Origin: an uncultured Bartonella sp.
GTDB lineage: Bacteria > Pseudomonadota > Alphaproteobacteria > Rhizobiales > Rhizobiaceae
Length of the DNA stretch: 64,000 nucleotides
Direction: 5' to 3'
Assembly: GCA_946478235.1 (NCBI GenBank)
Contig: CAMLBF010000005.1
Location: forward strand, 83,328 to 147,327
A program made the position numbers and the translations under genes. Positions 56,263 to 64,000 of the stretch are shown in pieces (position 1 is the stretch's first letter; each line of letters begins with the position of its first letter). A model generated the notes under the pieces. The model made no database searches, was not told where the DNA came from, and saw nothing but the letters and a program-made list of their open reading frames with translations.

Positions 56263-57567
56263 TTAAATTTCATGACGCTGTTCGTCGAAAGCCAGATACG
56301 CCGCCACACCAAAGACGATAGCGACACCAAGATACCAAAATGGCGCCATAATATTGCGGTCGGATATTTTAAGAAGGAATGTTACAATCATTTGTGCTGT
56401 ACCGCCAAAAATTGAAACACCAAATGCATAAATAACCGCCGTTGCTGTTGCGCGAATTCTTTTCTCAAATGCTTCCATAATGAAAAGAACTGATAAGGTT
56501 AGCATAATCCCCATGCAAATCACTGAAACGGTGTAAAAAGCTAGGAAAACATGCATATTTTGTACAAAATGGAATGCAAAATAGGATGAAATAAAGGTGA
56601 CGACAAGAACTGCAATTGCTGCGCCTTTACGCCGTTCCAACCGATCGCAAAAAAAGCCTGCGAAAACAGTCACAACGATAACAATGACACTTGCATAACT
56701 CGATACAAGGAACGATTCCGAGCTTCCAATTTCCGTTACCGTTTTCAAGTAGTTTGGCATGAAGAATACCAAGATATACATCATGACGGTTGTTGGGAAA
56801 ACCACAAGAATACCGATGATCGTCTGTTTCGTATGCTGGCTGATAAGCTCTTTGAATGGATGTTTTTCGTGTGCTTCAACAGTTGGTGCCTTATATGTTT
56901 CCTTGATATGGGCGCGGATATAAAGCCCAACAGGAATAATAAGGAGTGAAAAGATAAATGGTACGCGCCAACCCCAGCTTTCCATGGCTTCGGGGGAAAG
57001 ACAAGCCATTAATAAGGCGGCAAGCAGTGAACCGGTTAAAGTACTCAAGCCTTGTCCAAAAAACTGCCAACTAACGAAAAATCCACGCGTGTTACGCTCG
57101 GCCGATTCCATAAGAAGCGTTGTAGCCGCGCCAACTTCTCCACCCGCTGAAAATCCTTGAAAGAGACGCCCCATAACAATCATCAATGGCGCAAAAACAC
57201 CAATTGCTTCATAAGGTGGTGCAAATCCTATCAAGGCACTGCCAATGGCCATTAATATAATTGTCAGCAACATTGCTGCTTTACGCCCATGGCGGTCGGC
57301 ATAGGCACCGATAATAATACTGCCTAATGGACGCATGACAAAGCCTACGCCAAAAACCGATACCGATATCAGCAATGAAATCAGCTTATCTTCAGAATTA
57401 AAAAAGACATGTCCGATAATAGCGGCAAAAAAACTATAAACCGTGAAATCGAACATTTCGAGAAAATTGCCGACACCTGCTCCGACAATCAATTTCGTTT
57501 TTTCGCCAGCCGTTTTGAGGCCCATATTATCCTCATCAACGTCCACCTGTTCCGCTTGTTGCGTCAT
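56263..57567 (-). CDS. MFS transporter, MHS type
   Basis: A 434-residue, 12-span transporter with MHS landmarks: GAGVGNFLEMFDFTVYSFFA, motif A GAYADRHGRKAAM and RLFQGFSAGGEVGAATTLLMES. It is first in an operon with two M20 deacylases, so it probably imports the acylated amino compound that they cleave. It is a distant paralogue of the transporter at 37478. Confidence 0.9.
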   Translation of the reverse strand: MTQQAEQVDVDEDNMGLKTAGEKTKLIVGAGVGNFLEMFDFTVYSFFAAIIGHVFFNSEDKLISLLISVSVFGVGFVMRPLGSIIIGAYADRHGRKAAMLLTIILMAIGSALIGFAPPYEAIGVFAPLMIVMGRLFQGFSAGGEVGAATTLLMESAERNTRGFFVSWQFFGQGLSTLTGSLLAALLMACLSPEAMESWGWRVPFIFSLLIIPVGLYIRAHIKETYKAPTVEAHEKHPFKELISQHTKQTIIGILVVFPTTVMMYILVFFMPNYLKTVTEIGSSESFLVSSYASVIVIVVTVFAGFFCDRLERRKGAAIAVLVVTFISSYFAFHFVQNMHVFLAFYTVSVICMGIMLTLSVLFIMEAFEKRIRATATAVIYAFGVSIFGGTAQMIVTFLLKISDRNIMAPFWYLGVAIVFGVAAYLAFDEQRHEI

Positions 57568-57735
57568 AATGTTGTCCCTCTGTATTATTTATTTTTTTAA
57601 ATGATATTTATTTTCTTCAAAAAGTTCTAACATATTTTTTCTGCAGGTGGGCAAAACAATAATAATATTTATTTCTTTTATTTTCCTCTGAAGTAGATAA
57701 TATTTCCTCACAACCAAAAATGAAGGAATAAGCCT

Positions 57736-58923
57736 ATGCAATCGCTCAAGGATCCTGTCTTACTTGCCCAAGCCCTGATCCGTTGTCCATCTGTTACGCC
57801 GCATGAAAATGGCGTCTTAACGCAAGTTCAAACATGGGCGAAAAGCCTTGGTTTTTCTGTTGAACGACCCATTTTTACAGATAAAAACACACCCGACATT
57901 GAAAACCTTTATGCGCGCGTGGGGAAGAATGGACCGCATCTTGCTTTTGCCGGTCATACCGATGTTGTGCCGGTTGGCGACGAAAAAGCATGGCACTTTC
58001 CGCCATTTGAAGGTGCTATAAAAGACGATAAACTTTATGGCCGTGGCGCTGTTGATATGAAAGGCGGAATTGCCTGTTTTATTGCGGCGGTTGCCCGTTA
58101 TTTAGAAAAAAATCCGCTTAAAGGCTCGCTCAGCCTATTGATAACAAATGACGAAGAAGGCCCCGGTATTAATGGCACAATAAAGCTTTTGAAATGGGCA
58201 AGCGACAAAGGCGAAACTTGGGATGCCACAATTGTTGGGGAACCAACCAATCCCAACACTTTAGGCGACATGATTAAAATTGGTCGGCGTGGCTCGCTGT
58301 CAGGCGTTATCACAGTGCAAGGAAAGCAAGGGCATGTTGCTTATCCTGACCGTGCTGCCAATCCACTTTATTTAACTACCAAACTGTGTGACGCTTTAAA
58401 AAATACACCTCTTGATGAAGGTTCAAGTAATTTTCAACCAAGCAATCTTGAAATTACCGCGATAGACACCGGCAATCCAACAACCAATGTTATTCCAGCA
58501 CAAAGCACGATCCGCTTTAACATTCGGTATAATGACAATTGGAATGTCGACACTCTAAAACAAGAAATTGAAAATCGTTTAGCTGCAGTAAAATTGCAGC
58601 ATGGCAGTGCATCTTCGGCAAGTTACCAACTTGACTGGATGGTAAGCCCAGGTGGTGTATTTTTGACAAAAAATGAACGGCTGGTCAGTCGTTTGAGTGC
58701 CGCAATTGAAGCTGTGACAGGGCGTACACCAGAATTATCCACCTCTGGTGGAACATCCGACGCACGGTTTATCAAAGATTATTGCCCTGTTGTAGAATTT
58801 GGTCTGGTCGGGCAAACCATGCATATGATCGACGAATGTGTTTCCATTAACGATCTTGAACAACTCACACAAATATATGAAAAATTTCTAGAACTTTTCT
58901 TTGCCGATGACAGCAATGAATAA
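57736..58923 (+). CDS. dapE: succinyl-diaminopimelate desuccinylase
   Basis: A 395-residue M20A enzyme. Metal ligands are in [34 protein letters not shown] and [25 protein letters not shown] is the DapE-specific C-terminal motif. It cleaves N-succinyl-LL-diaminopimelate in lysine and peptidoglycan synthesis. It is divergent from the MHS/M20 operon and distinct from it. In many Rhizobiales dapE stands beside dapD, which is not here. Confidence 0.95.
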   Translation: MQSLKDPVLLAQALIRCPSVTPHENGVLTQVQTWAKSLGFSVERPIFTDKNTPDIENLYARVGKNGPHLAFAGHTDVVPVGDEKAWHFPPFEGAIKDDKLYGRGAVDMKGGIACFIAAVARYLEKNPLKGSLSLLITNDEEGPGINGTIKLLKWASDKGETWDATIVGEPTNPNTLGDMIKIGRRGSLSGVITVQGKQGHVAYPDRAANPLYLTTKLCDALKNTPLDEGSSNFQPSNLEITAIDTGNPTTNVIPAQSTIRFNIRYNDNWNVDTLKQEIENRLAAVKLQHGSASSASYQLDWMVSPGGVFLTKNERLVSRLSAAIEAVTGRTPELSTSGGTSDARFIKDYCPVVEFGLVGQTMHMIDECVSINDLEQLTQIYEKFLELFFADDSNE

Positions 58924-59013
58924 ATAACGGTGTTGCCCACCAATATTCAATATCCGATTTCTTTGCTGGAAATGAGATTATCGCCAATAATCAAAAAGGC
59001 AGAACAAATAACC

Positions 59014-59047
59014 AAAAGGGCGGAATGTCTTTCCGCCCTTTGTATTT
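59014..59047. terminator. bidirectional terminator between dapE and dnaJ
   Basis: AAAGGGCGGAA pairs with TTCCGCCCTTT, with a T run on the plus strand and A residues serving the minus strand. Confidence 0.85.
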
Positions 59048-59091
59048 TTCTAACCGGTCACGCATAACGTTACGATAGTATGAGCCACTTG

Positions 59092-60255
59092 TTAGTTTTT
59101 ACTATTATCGCTATTACTGCCGCCAATACCTTCAAAAAATTCCTTCATTCGTGCGAAGAAACCATGTGATTGCGGTGAATTTTCTTCGACCGATAGTTTT
59201 TCGAACTCTTCCAGCAATTCACGTTGTTTTTTGCTTAGTTTCTGCGGCGTCTCTATTGTCACCTGAATATAAAGATCACCAACAGCCTGCTGGCGCAAAA
59301 CCGGCATACCTTTGCCTTTTAAACGGAATTGACGGCCATTTTGCGTGCCTTCAGGAACTTTTACACGTGTTTTCATGCCATCAAGTGTGGAAACTTCAAA
59401 CTCACCACCAAGAGCTGCCGTGGTCATGGAAATAGGCACGCGGCAATAAAGATCAGCTCCATCCCGTTGGAAAAATTCATGCGGTTTAACAGCTAGGAAG
59501 ATGTATAAGTCACCTGCTGGGCCACCGCGGCTTCCTGCTTCTCCTTCGCCAGCCAAACGAATTCTGGTACCATCTTCAATACCAGCTGGAATGTTGACCG
59601 TTAATGTACGCTCTTCTTCGATGCGTCCCTGACCATGACATTTCGGGCATGGATCCTTGATAATCTCACCGCGACCATGACATGCCGGACATGGACGTTC
59701 AATTGAGAAAAAGCCTTGTGCCGCACGCACACGTCCAGACCCATTACAAGTTGCACAGGTTTGCGGTTTTGTGCCGGTTTTAGCCCCCGACCCTTCACAC
59801 GCATCGCAAGTTATTGAACCGGGAACACGAATTTGTGCCGTTTTTCCATGGAATGCTTCTTCCAACGTTACTTCCATATTGTAACTTAGATCTGCACCCC
59901 GTTCACGGCCATCGGAACGTTTACGGCGACCACCACCCATCATCTCGCCAAAGAAATCTTCAAAAATATCGGCAAATCCACCAGAACCACCAAAACCAGA
60001 ACGGCCAAAAGGTCCACTGCCAGCACCACCATTTTCAAAAGCCGCATGGCCAAAACGGTCATAAGCCGCACGCTTTTGCGGATCTTTTAAAACCTCATAA
60101 GCTTCGCCAATTTCTTTAAATTTCTGTTCAGCTTCCTTATCCCCTGGGTTTTTGTCGGGGTGATAACGCATCGCAAGTTTACGAAATGCCGATTTCAACG
60201 TTTTGTCATCGCATTCCCGTGTTACACCTAGCATTTCGTAATAATCAATTTTCAT
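59092..60255 (-). CDS. dnaJ: chaperone DnaJ
   Basis: A 387-residue DnaJ with the J domain (HPD in [10 protein letters not shown]), a Gly/Phe-rich linker (about residues 75-110), four CxxCxGxG zinc repeats ([32 protein letters not shown]) and the C-terminal substrate domain. It is the co-chaperone of DnaK, encoded just upstream. Confidence 0.97.
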   Translation of the reverse strand: MKIDYYEMLGVTRECDDKTLKSAFRKLAMRYHPDKNPGDKEAEQKFKEIGEAYEVLKDPQKRAAYDRFGHAAFENGGAGSGPFGRSGFGGSGGFADIFEDFFGEMMGGGRRKRSDGRERGADLSYNMEVTLEEAFHGKTAQIRVPGSITCDACEGSGAKTGTKPQTCATCNGSGRVRAAQGFFSIERPCPACHGRGEIIKDPCPKCHGQGRIEEERTLTVNIPAGIEDGTRIRLAGEGEAGSRGGPAGDLYIFLAVKPHEFFQRDGADLYCRVPISMTTAALGGEFEVSTLDGMKTRVKVPEGTQNGRQFRLKGKGMPVLRQQAVGDLYIQVTIETPQKLSKKQRELLEEFEKLSVEENSPQSHGFFARMKEFFEGIGGSNSDNSKN

Positions 60256-60393
60256 CGTTTATTCTCGCAGACTATCTGTCGCCCAAACCAGCACGACACT
60301 GCCCTTTTGTTGTCTGTGTTACTATATTGCTTTGCTAAAAGAAGAGCAATTGCTTCATACTTTCAAACTTTTAGAACACTTTGCCTATAAAAT

Positions 60394-60428
60394 AAAAGCT
60401 CGACCTTTGCAAAAAAAGGCCGAGCTTT
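60394..60428 (-). terminator. intercistronic hairpin between dnaK and dnaJ
   Basis: AAAGCTCG.CCTT pairs with AAGG.CGAGCTTT, and T-rich sequence follows on the minus strand. It lies about 25 bases after the dnaK stop and may lower dnaJ relative to dnaK transcription. Confidence 0.7.
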
Positions 60429-60454
60429 GTCTCTTTACAACACAACAGTTCTAA

Positions 60455-62374
60455 TTATTTCTGGTCGTTCTTGGTGTCGTCGATTTCTTCAAAATCAGCA
60501 TCAACAACATCATCGTCCCGGCGTGCATCCTTAGCGGCGTCGGCTGCTGCATCTGCTTCAGCCTGTGCTTTTGAAGATTCATACATTGCTTCACCCAACT
60601 TCATGCTGGCTTCAGCCAATGCCTTTGTCTTGGCAGAAATATCGTCAGTGTTGTCACTTTCAACTGCCTTCTTCAAATCAGCCACAGCTGTTTCGATTGC
60701 AGCTTTGTCGTCTGCAGAAACCTTATCACCATAATCGGCAAGCGATTTTTCAGTTGTATGAATAAGAGCTTCTGCCTGATTTTTGGCTTCAACACCTTCA
60801 CGACGCTTCTTGTCATCTGCTGCGTGAGCTTCAGCATCTTGAACCATCTTCTCGATGTCGGCATCACTCAAACCACCAGAAGCCTGAATGCGGATCTGAT
60901 GCTCTTTGCCTGTTCCTTTATCCTTTGCAGAAACATTAACAATACCGTTAGCATCAATATCGAATGTCACTTCAATCTGTGGAACACCACGTGGTGCAGG
61001 TGGAATACCAACAAGGTCAAACTGTCCAAGCAACTTGTTGTCTGCTGCCATTTCACGCTCACCTTGGAAAACGCGAATTGTAACAGCGCTCTGATTATCA
61101 TCAGCCGTCGAGAACGTTTGTGACTTCTTGGTTGGAATTGTTGTATTGCGTTCAATCAAGCGTGTGAAAACACCGCCCAATGTTTCAATACCCAATGAAA
61201 GTGGTGTAACGTCAAGCAAAAGAACATCCTTGACATCGCCCTGTAAAACACCGCCCTGAATTGCTGCACCCATAGCAACAACTTCATCAGGGTTAACACC
61301 CTTGTGCGGATCCTTGCCGAAGAAAGTCTTAACAACTTCCTGAATCTTCGGCATACGGGTCATACCACCAACCAAAACAACTTCGTCAATTTCACCAGCT
61401 GTCAAGCCAGCATCTTTCAATGCAGCCTTACACGGATTGATTGTACGTTGAACAAGATCATCAACCAATGACTCGAATTTTGCGCGGGTCAATTTCATGG
61501 TCAAGTGCTTTGGACCAGACTGATCTGCGGTGATAAATGGAAGATTGATCTCGGTCTGCTGTGAAGAAGAAAGCTCAATTTTGGCTTTTTCTGAAGCTTC
61601 TTTCAAGCGCTGCAAAGCAAGCTTATCTTTTGTCAGATCAATGCCATTTTCTTTTTTGAATTCGTCAGCCAAATATGAGACCAAACGCATATCAAAGTCT
61701 TCACCACCAAGGAATGTATCACCATTGGTTGATTTAACTTCAAAAACGCCATCGCCAATTTCAAGAACTGAAATATCGAATGTACCACCACCAAGGTCAT
61801 AAACAGCAATTGTTTTGCCGTCTTTTTTATCAAGACCATAAGCCAAAGCAGCTGCCGTTGGCTCGTTAATGATACGCAATACTTCAAGACCAGCAATTTT
61901 ACCTGCGTCTTTGGTTGCTTGACGTTGAGCATCGTTGAAGTAGGCAGGAACTGTGATAACAGCCTGTTCAACTTTTTCACCAAGATAAGCCTCAGCCGTT
62001 TCTTTCATTTTCTGCAAAACCATAGCAGAAACTTGAGACGGTGAATATTTCTTACCTTCTACTTCTACCCATGCATCGCCGTTTTCGCCTTTAACGATTT
62101 TGTATGGAACAAGCTCTTTATCCTTGCTTACCATTGGATCATCAAAACGACGACCAATTAAACGCTTAACAGCGAAAATTGTACCTTCAGGATTGGTTAC
62201 CGCCTGACGCTTGGCTGGCTGACCAACAAGGCGTTCTCCCCCATCTGAAAAAGCTACAATAGAAGGTGTTGTACGTGCACCCTCAGAATTCTCAATAACC
62301 TTTGCGTTTTTGCCATCCATGACAGCAACGCAAGAATTGGTCGTACCCAAGTCAATACCGATTACTTTTGCCAT
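60455..62374 (-). CDS. dnaK: chaperone DnaK (Hsp70)
   Basis: A 639-residue Hsp70: [21 protein letters not shown] at the N-terminus, [13 protein letters not shown] in the ATPase domain, the substrate-binding domain ([16 protein letters not shown]) and the C-terminal lid ending in an acidic tail ([12 protein letters not shown]). It folds and protects proteins, with DnaJ and GrpE. A heat-shock promoter lies upstream. Confidence 0.98.
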   Translation of the reverse strand: MAKVIGIDLGTTNSCVAVMDGKNAKVIENSEGARTTPSIVAFSDGGERLVGQPAKRQAVTNPEGTIFAVKRLIGRRFDDPMVSKDKELVPYKIVKGENGDAWVEVEGKKYSPSQVSAMVLQKMKETAEAYLGEKVEQAVITVPAYFNDAQRQATKDAGKIAGLEVLRIINEPTAAALAYGLDKKDGKTIAVYDLGGGTFDISVLEIGDGVFEVKSTNGDTFLGGEDFDMRLVSYLADEFKKENGIDLTKDKLALQRLKEASEKAKIELSSSQQTEINLPFITADQSGPKHLTMKLTRAKFESLVDDLVQRTINPCKAALKDAGLTAGEIDEVVLVGGMTRMPKIQEVVKTFFGKDPHKGVNPDEVVAMGAAIQGGVLQGDVKDVLLLDVTPLSLGIETLGGVFTRLIERNTTIPTKKSQTFSTADDNQSAVTIRVFQGEREMAADNKLLGQFDLVGIPPAPRGVPQIEVTFDIDANGIVNVSAKDKGTGKEHQIRIQASGGLSDADIEKMVQDAEAHAADDKKRREGVEAKNQAEALIHTTEKSLADYGDKVSADDKAAIETAVADLKKAVESDNTDDISAKTKALAEASMKLGEAMYESSKAQAEADAAADAAKDARRDDDVVDADFEEIDDTKNDQK

Positions 62375-62502
62375 ATCTACTCTCCATCCAGCAAGCCGTC
62401 TGAACCTCTAACGAGCATTTCTATAAGACAGCTCCTTAATCATATGAAAAGCCCGTAACAGATGTTTAATTTCAACACCCATAACGAACTTCGTTGTGGC
62501 GT

Positions 62503-62531
62503 ATATAAGGGCGGCTTTTTACACGTGCAAG
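62503..62531 (-). promoter_or_regulatory. RpoH (sigma-32) type promoter of dnaK
   Basis: On the minus strand CTTG, 18 bases, CTTATAT match the alphaproteobacterial RpoH promoter (CTTG ... CYTATNT). The -10 element lies about 130 bases before the dnaK start, leaving a long leader. Control of dnaK by RpoH is well established in the class; this site is inferred from sequence. Confidence 0.65.
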
Positions 62532-62920
62532 GGATACAAGCAAGATTAAGTGACGAAACCGCGATTTTGCCTATTTTTATTTGTTTTTAGGGTGTTTTTC
62601 AGAGGCAAAACTTTAAAAAAGCGTTAATTTTGATGGCAAAGCGCATCGTCTTTGGCCTTTGCGAGGTAAAAATCGCTTAAAAAAACAGCCTTCAATGACT
62701 ATTCACGCACTTGAAGGTGACGACATGAAACTTTGGATTTATGTTTTAAATAAACTGAGCAACCAAATATAACCAATATTCAATGTAACAAATGATTGAT
62801 GCCTTTTAAATAATTTTACCACTCTACACAATTTCGTGAATAGAATCATTTGTCTATAATTACTATATATTGAGTGTTATTTTCTAATATTATTTTAAAA
62901 CCTAATTTGAACGATGACAA

Positions 62921-62967
62921 TGAAGCAAACTGGGAACAAACTGGTTAAAATAATGTGGTTTGCTTCA
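62921..62967 (+). promoter_or_regulatory. 10-bp inverted repeat in the leader of the small secreted protein gene
   Basis: TGAAGCAAAC (62921-62930) and GTTTGCTTCA (62958-62967) are perfect complements with a 27-base gap, ending six bases before the AGGAG ribosome site. It could be an operator or a folded leader that affects translation. Confidence 0.45.
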
Positions 62968-62984
62968 CAAACAGGAGAAAAAAT

Positions 62985-63284
62985 ATGAAAAAGATTCTTG
63001 CAGTATCTTTGGTAAGCTTAATGGCAGCTACCTCTTATGTATTGACAGCTGAAGCTCGCAACGCTTCTGGCGATGGCTCTGTTGAAGACAGCTATGTACA
63101 GGGCCAAAAGGCAAAGGCACCTGTTGAAAAAACTGATGAAACACAAAAAGATGGCCGCCACTTCGGTGATGGTTCTCCTGAAGATAGCTATGTTCAAGGA
63201 CAGAAAAAAAATTCTCCTTTGAGCAAAACAACAATCAAGGATGACGAAAAAGGTGAATCCGACGACGGTACACCAAGAAAATAA
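62985..63284 (+). CDS. small secreted protein with duplicated GDGS-EDSYVQGQK motif, unknown
   Basis: A 99-residue precursor with a signal peptide (cleavage after TAEA, about residue 24). The mature protein is hydrophilic and probably disordered. A 14-residue motif occurs twice, GDGSVEDSYVQGQK at 29-42 and GDGSPEDSYVQGQK at 61-74, and the C-terminal SDDGTPRK may be a third, partial copy. ATG 62985 is fixed by AGGAG eight bases upstream. It has its own terminator and a leader inverted repeat. I do not recognise the family. Confidence 0.82.
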   Translation: MKKILAVSLVSLMAATSYVLTAEARNASGDGSVEDSYVQGQKAKAPVEKTDETQKDGRHFGDGSPEDSYVQGQKKNSPLSKTTIKDDEKGESDDGTPRK

Positions 63285-63304
63285 TCCTCTCTTTATTAGA
63301 GAAT

Positions 63305-63331
63305 AAGGCGGGTAATACCCGCCTTTTTTAT
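63305..63331 (+). terminator. terminator of the small secreted protein gene
   Basis: AAGGCGGGT pairs with ACCCGCCTT and is followed by TTTT. It starts 20 bases after the stop. Confidence 0.9.
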
Positions 63332-63930
63332 TGTTCGCTGTTCAAATGTTGAAATTGATATGTACCATTAAAAATATTTGACCGAGATATTATCGTTACT
63401 GCATCTCTTTCCCCATATTGCCGGCCATATGATTCATATTGCTGATCAGGTGTTGTATTCATAAGGTGATGCGAAACTTTCTAGCCAATTTCAGATTATG
63501 CGTCTCTTGTGGCTTGAATATAGGCATTGGGATAACGGATACTCTGCATCATGCTGCGTCTGCTTTTCATATAACCAAGCGTTAAAATATATGTTTCGGA
63601 TAGGGACTAACACTCAATCTAACAAGTTTCGGCTGAAATTCCCTATATGGCAATGAGGCAGGCTTATCGTGTCCTGACTCTTTTATTGTTTACTCTGTAA
63701 ACAGCATAAAAAATGAAATTCGACCGAATGAAGCGAAAACACGCGTCCTCTTTTTTGTTATGGGGGCAATCTCAAAACATTATAACTGGAAGATTGTACG
63801 CGGTGGAATATTACGTATTGGAATATAGGGGAAAATTGTCTGGCGTTATTTTTCGGCAGGCAATTTTTCGTAAGCTGACATAAACAGTGCTCACTGGCAA
63901 ATATTTCGAACTTCGTGCCCGTTTTAAGTA

Positions 63931-64000
63931 CTAATCTGCCATGGGCTAATCTGCCATGGGCTAATCTGCCATGGGCTAATCTGCCATGGGCTAATCTGCC
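63931..64000. repeat. perfect 15-bp tandem array running off the window
   Basis: CTAATCTGCCATGGG is repeated four times without change (63931-63990), then CTAATCTGCC up to the window edge. The number of copies beyond base 64000 is unknown. Confidence 0.95.

Larger units (their letters stand above)
62375..62984. other. divergent region between dnaK and the small secreted protein
   Basis: About 600 bases without a gene. It contains the RpoH-type dnaK promoter (62503-62531), a small palindrome AACGAACTTCGTT near 62484, and the inverted repeat before the secreted-protein gene (62921-62967). The middle part shows nothing I can assign. Confidence 0.6.
63285..64000. other. spacer to the window end, with terminator and 15-bp array
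   Basis: After the terminator at 63305-63331, about 600 bases show no gene. The last 70 bases are a perfect tandem array, listed separately. Confidence 0.6.

Overview
The window reads as a stretch of an A+T-rich chromosome from an alphaproteobacterium of the order Hyphomicrobiales (Rhizobiales). The best fit by gene content is the Bartonellaceae/Brucellaceae branch, perhaps a host-associated Bartonella-like lineage that keeps biosynthetic genes; the family assignment is an inference. The order-level call rests on an IalB-family secreted protein next to rlmN, an imuA-imuB-dnaE2 cassette with a GTTC-N7-GTTC SOS box, the order hisB-hisH-hisA-hisF-hisE-coaA downstream of a divergent hslVU pair, ptsN-hpf-rpoN followed by lptB-lptA-lptC, a CTTG-N18-CTTATAT (RpoH-type) promoter before dnaK, and infC starting with AUU. 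I saw no tRNA, rRNA, CRISPR, transposase, integrase or phage gene.

Layout. 1-990: 3' part of comM. 1293-6952 (minus): dnaE2, imuB, imuA, the SOS mutagenesis cassette. 7145-10657: a YkvA/DUF1232 protein, IalB, rlmN and two small membrane proteins. 10834-17190 (minus): ptsN, hpf, rpoN, a 1.3-kb non-coding spacer, then the LPS-export genes lptB, lptA, lptC. 17602-21921 (plus): ihfB, lapA, two RNA methyltransferases, lspA and an OlsB-like acyltransferase. 22080-24843 (minus): three tandem paralogues of a periplasmic binding-protein fold that look like cyclohexadienyl dehydratase. 25507-26523: a YeiH-type membrane protein. 26633-28573 (minus): hslU and hslV. 28809-36378 (plus): an asparaginase, the his genes, coaA, an M17 aminopeptidase and an NlpC/P60 peptidase. 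36390-39767 (plus): LysR regulator, MHS-type transporter and AstE-like deacylase. 39839-46390 (minus): quinone-reductase-like MDR protein, MsbA-like ABC exporter, an unknown secreted protein, an APC permease. 46618-49209: infC, an alpha/beta hydrolase and a YgjP-like metalloprotease. 49779-53200 (minus): an unknown two-gene membrane module, tenA, an L,D-transpeptidase. 53842-57567 (minus): two M20 amidohydrolases with an MHS transporter. 57736-58923: dapE. 59092-62374 (minus): dnaJ and dnaK. 62985-63284: a small secreted repeat protein.

How genes work together. Clear functional blocks are translesion mutagenesis (ImuA/ImuB/DnaE2), LPS transport (LptB/A/C), nitrogen and stress regulation (PtsN, HPF, RpoN), proteostasis (HslUV, DnaKJ), histidine synthesis with CoA synthesis, and two transporter-plus-deacylase modules that look built to import and hydrolyse N-acylated amino compounds. 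With asparaginase, the APC permease, M17 and NlpC/P60 peptidases and the PheC-like cluster, the window leans towards amino-acid scavenging.

The most unusual signals are the three PheC-like paralogues, only one of which keeps the catalytic-glutamate position; a candidate structured small RNA at about 52395-52487; a small secreted protein with a duplicated GDGS-EDSYVQGQK motif behind a leader inverted repeat; and the many decaying short tandem duplications in the spacers, some covering stop codons.
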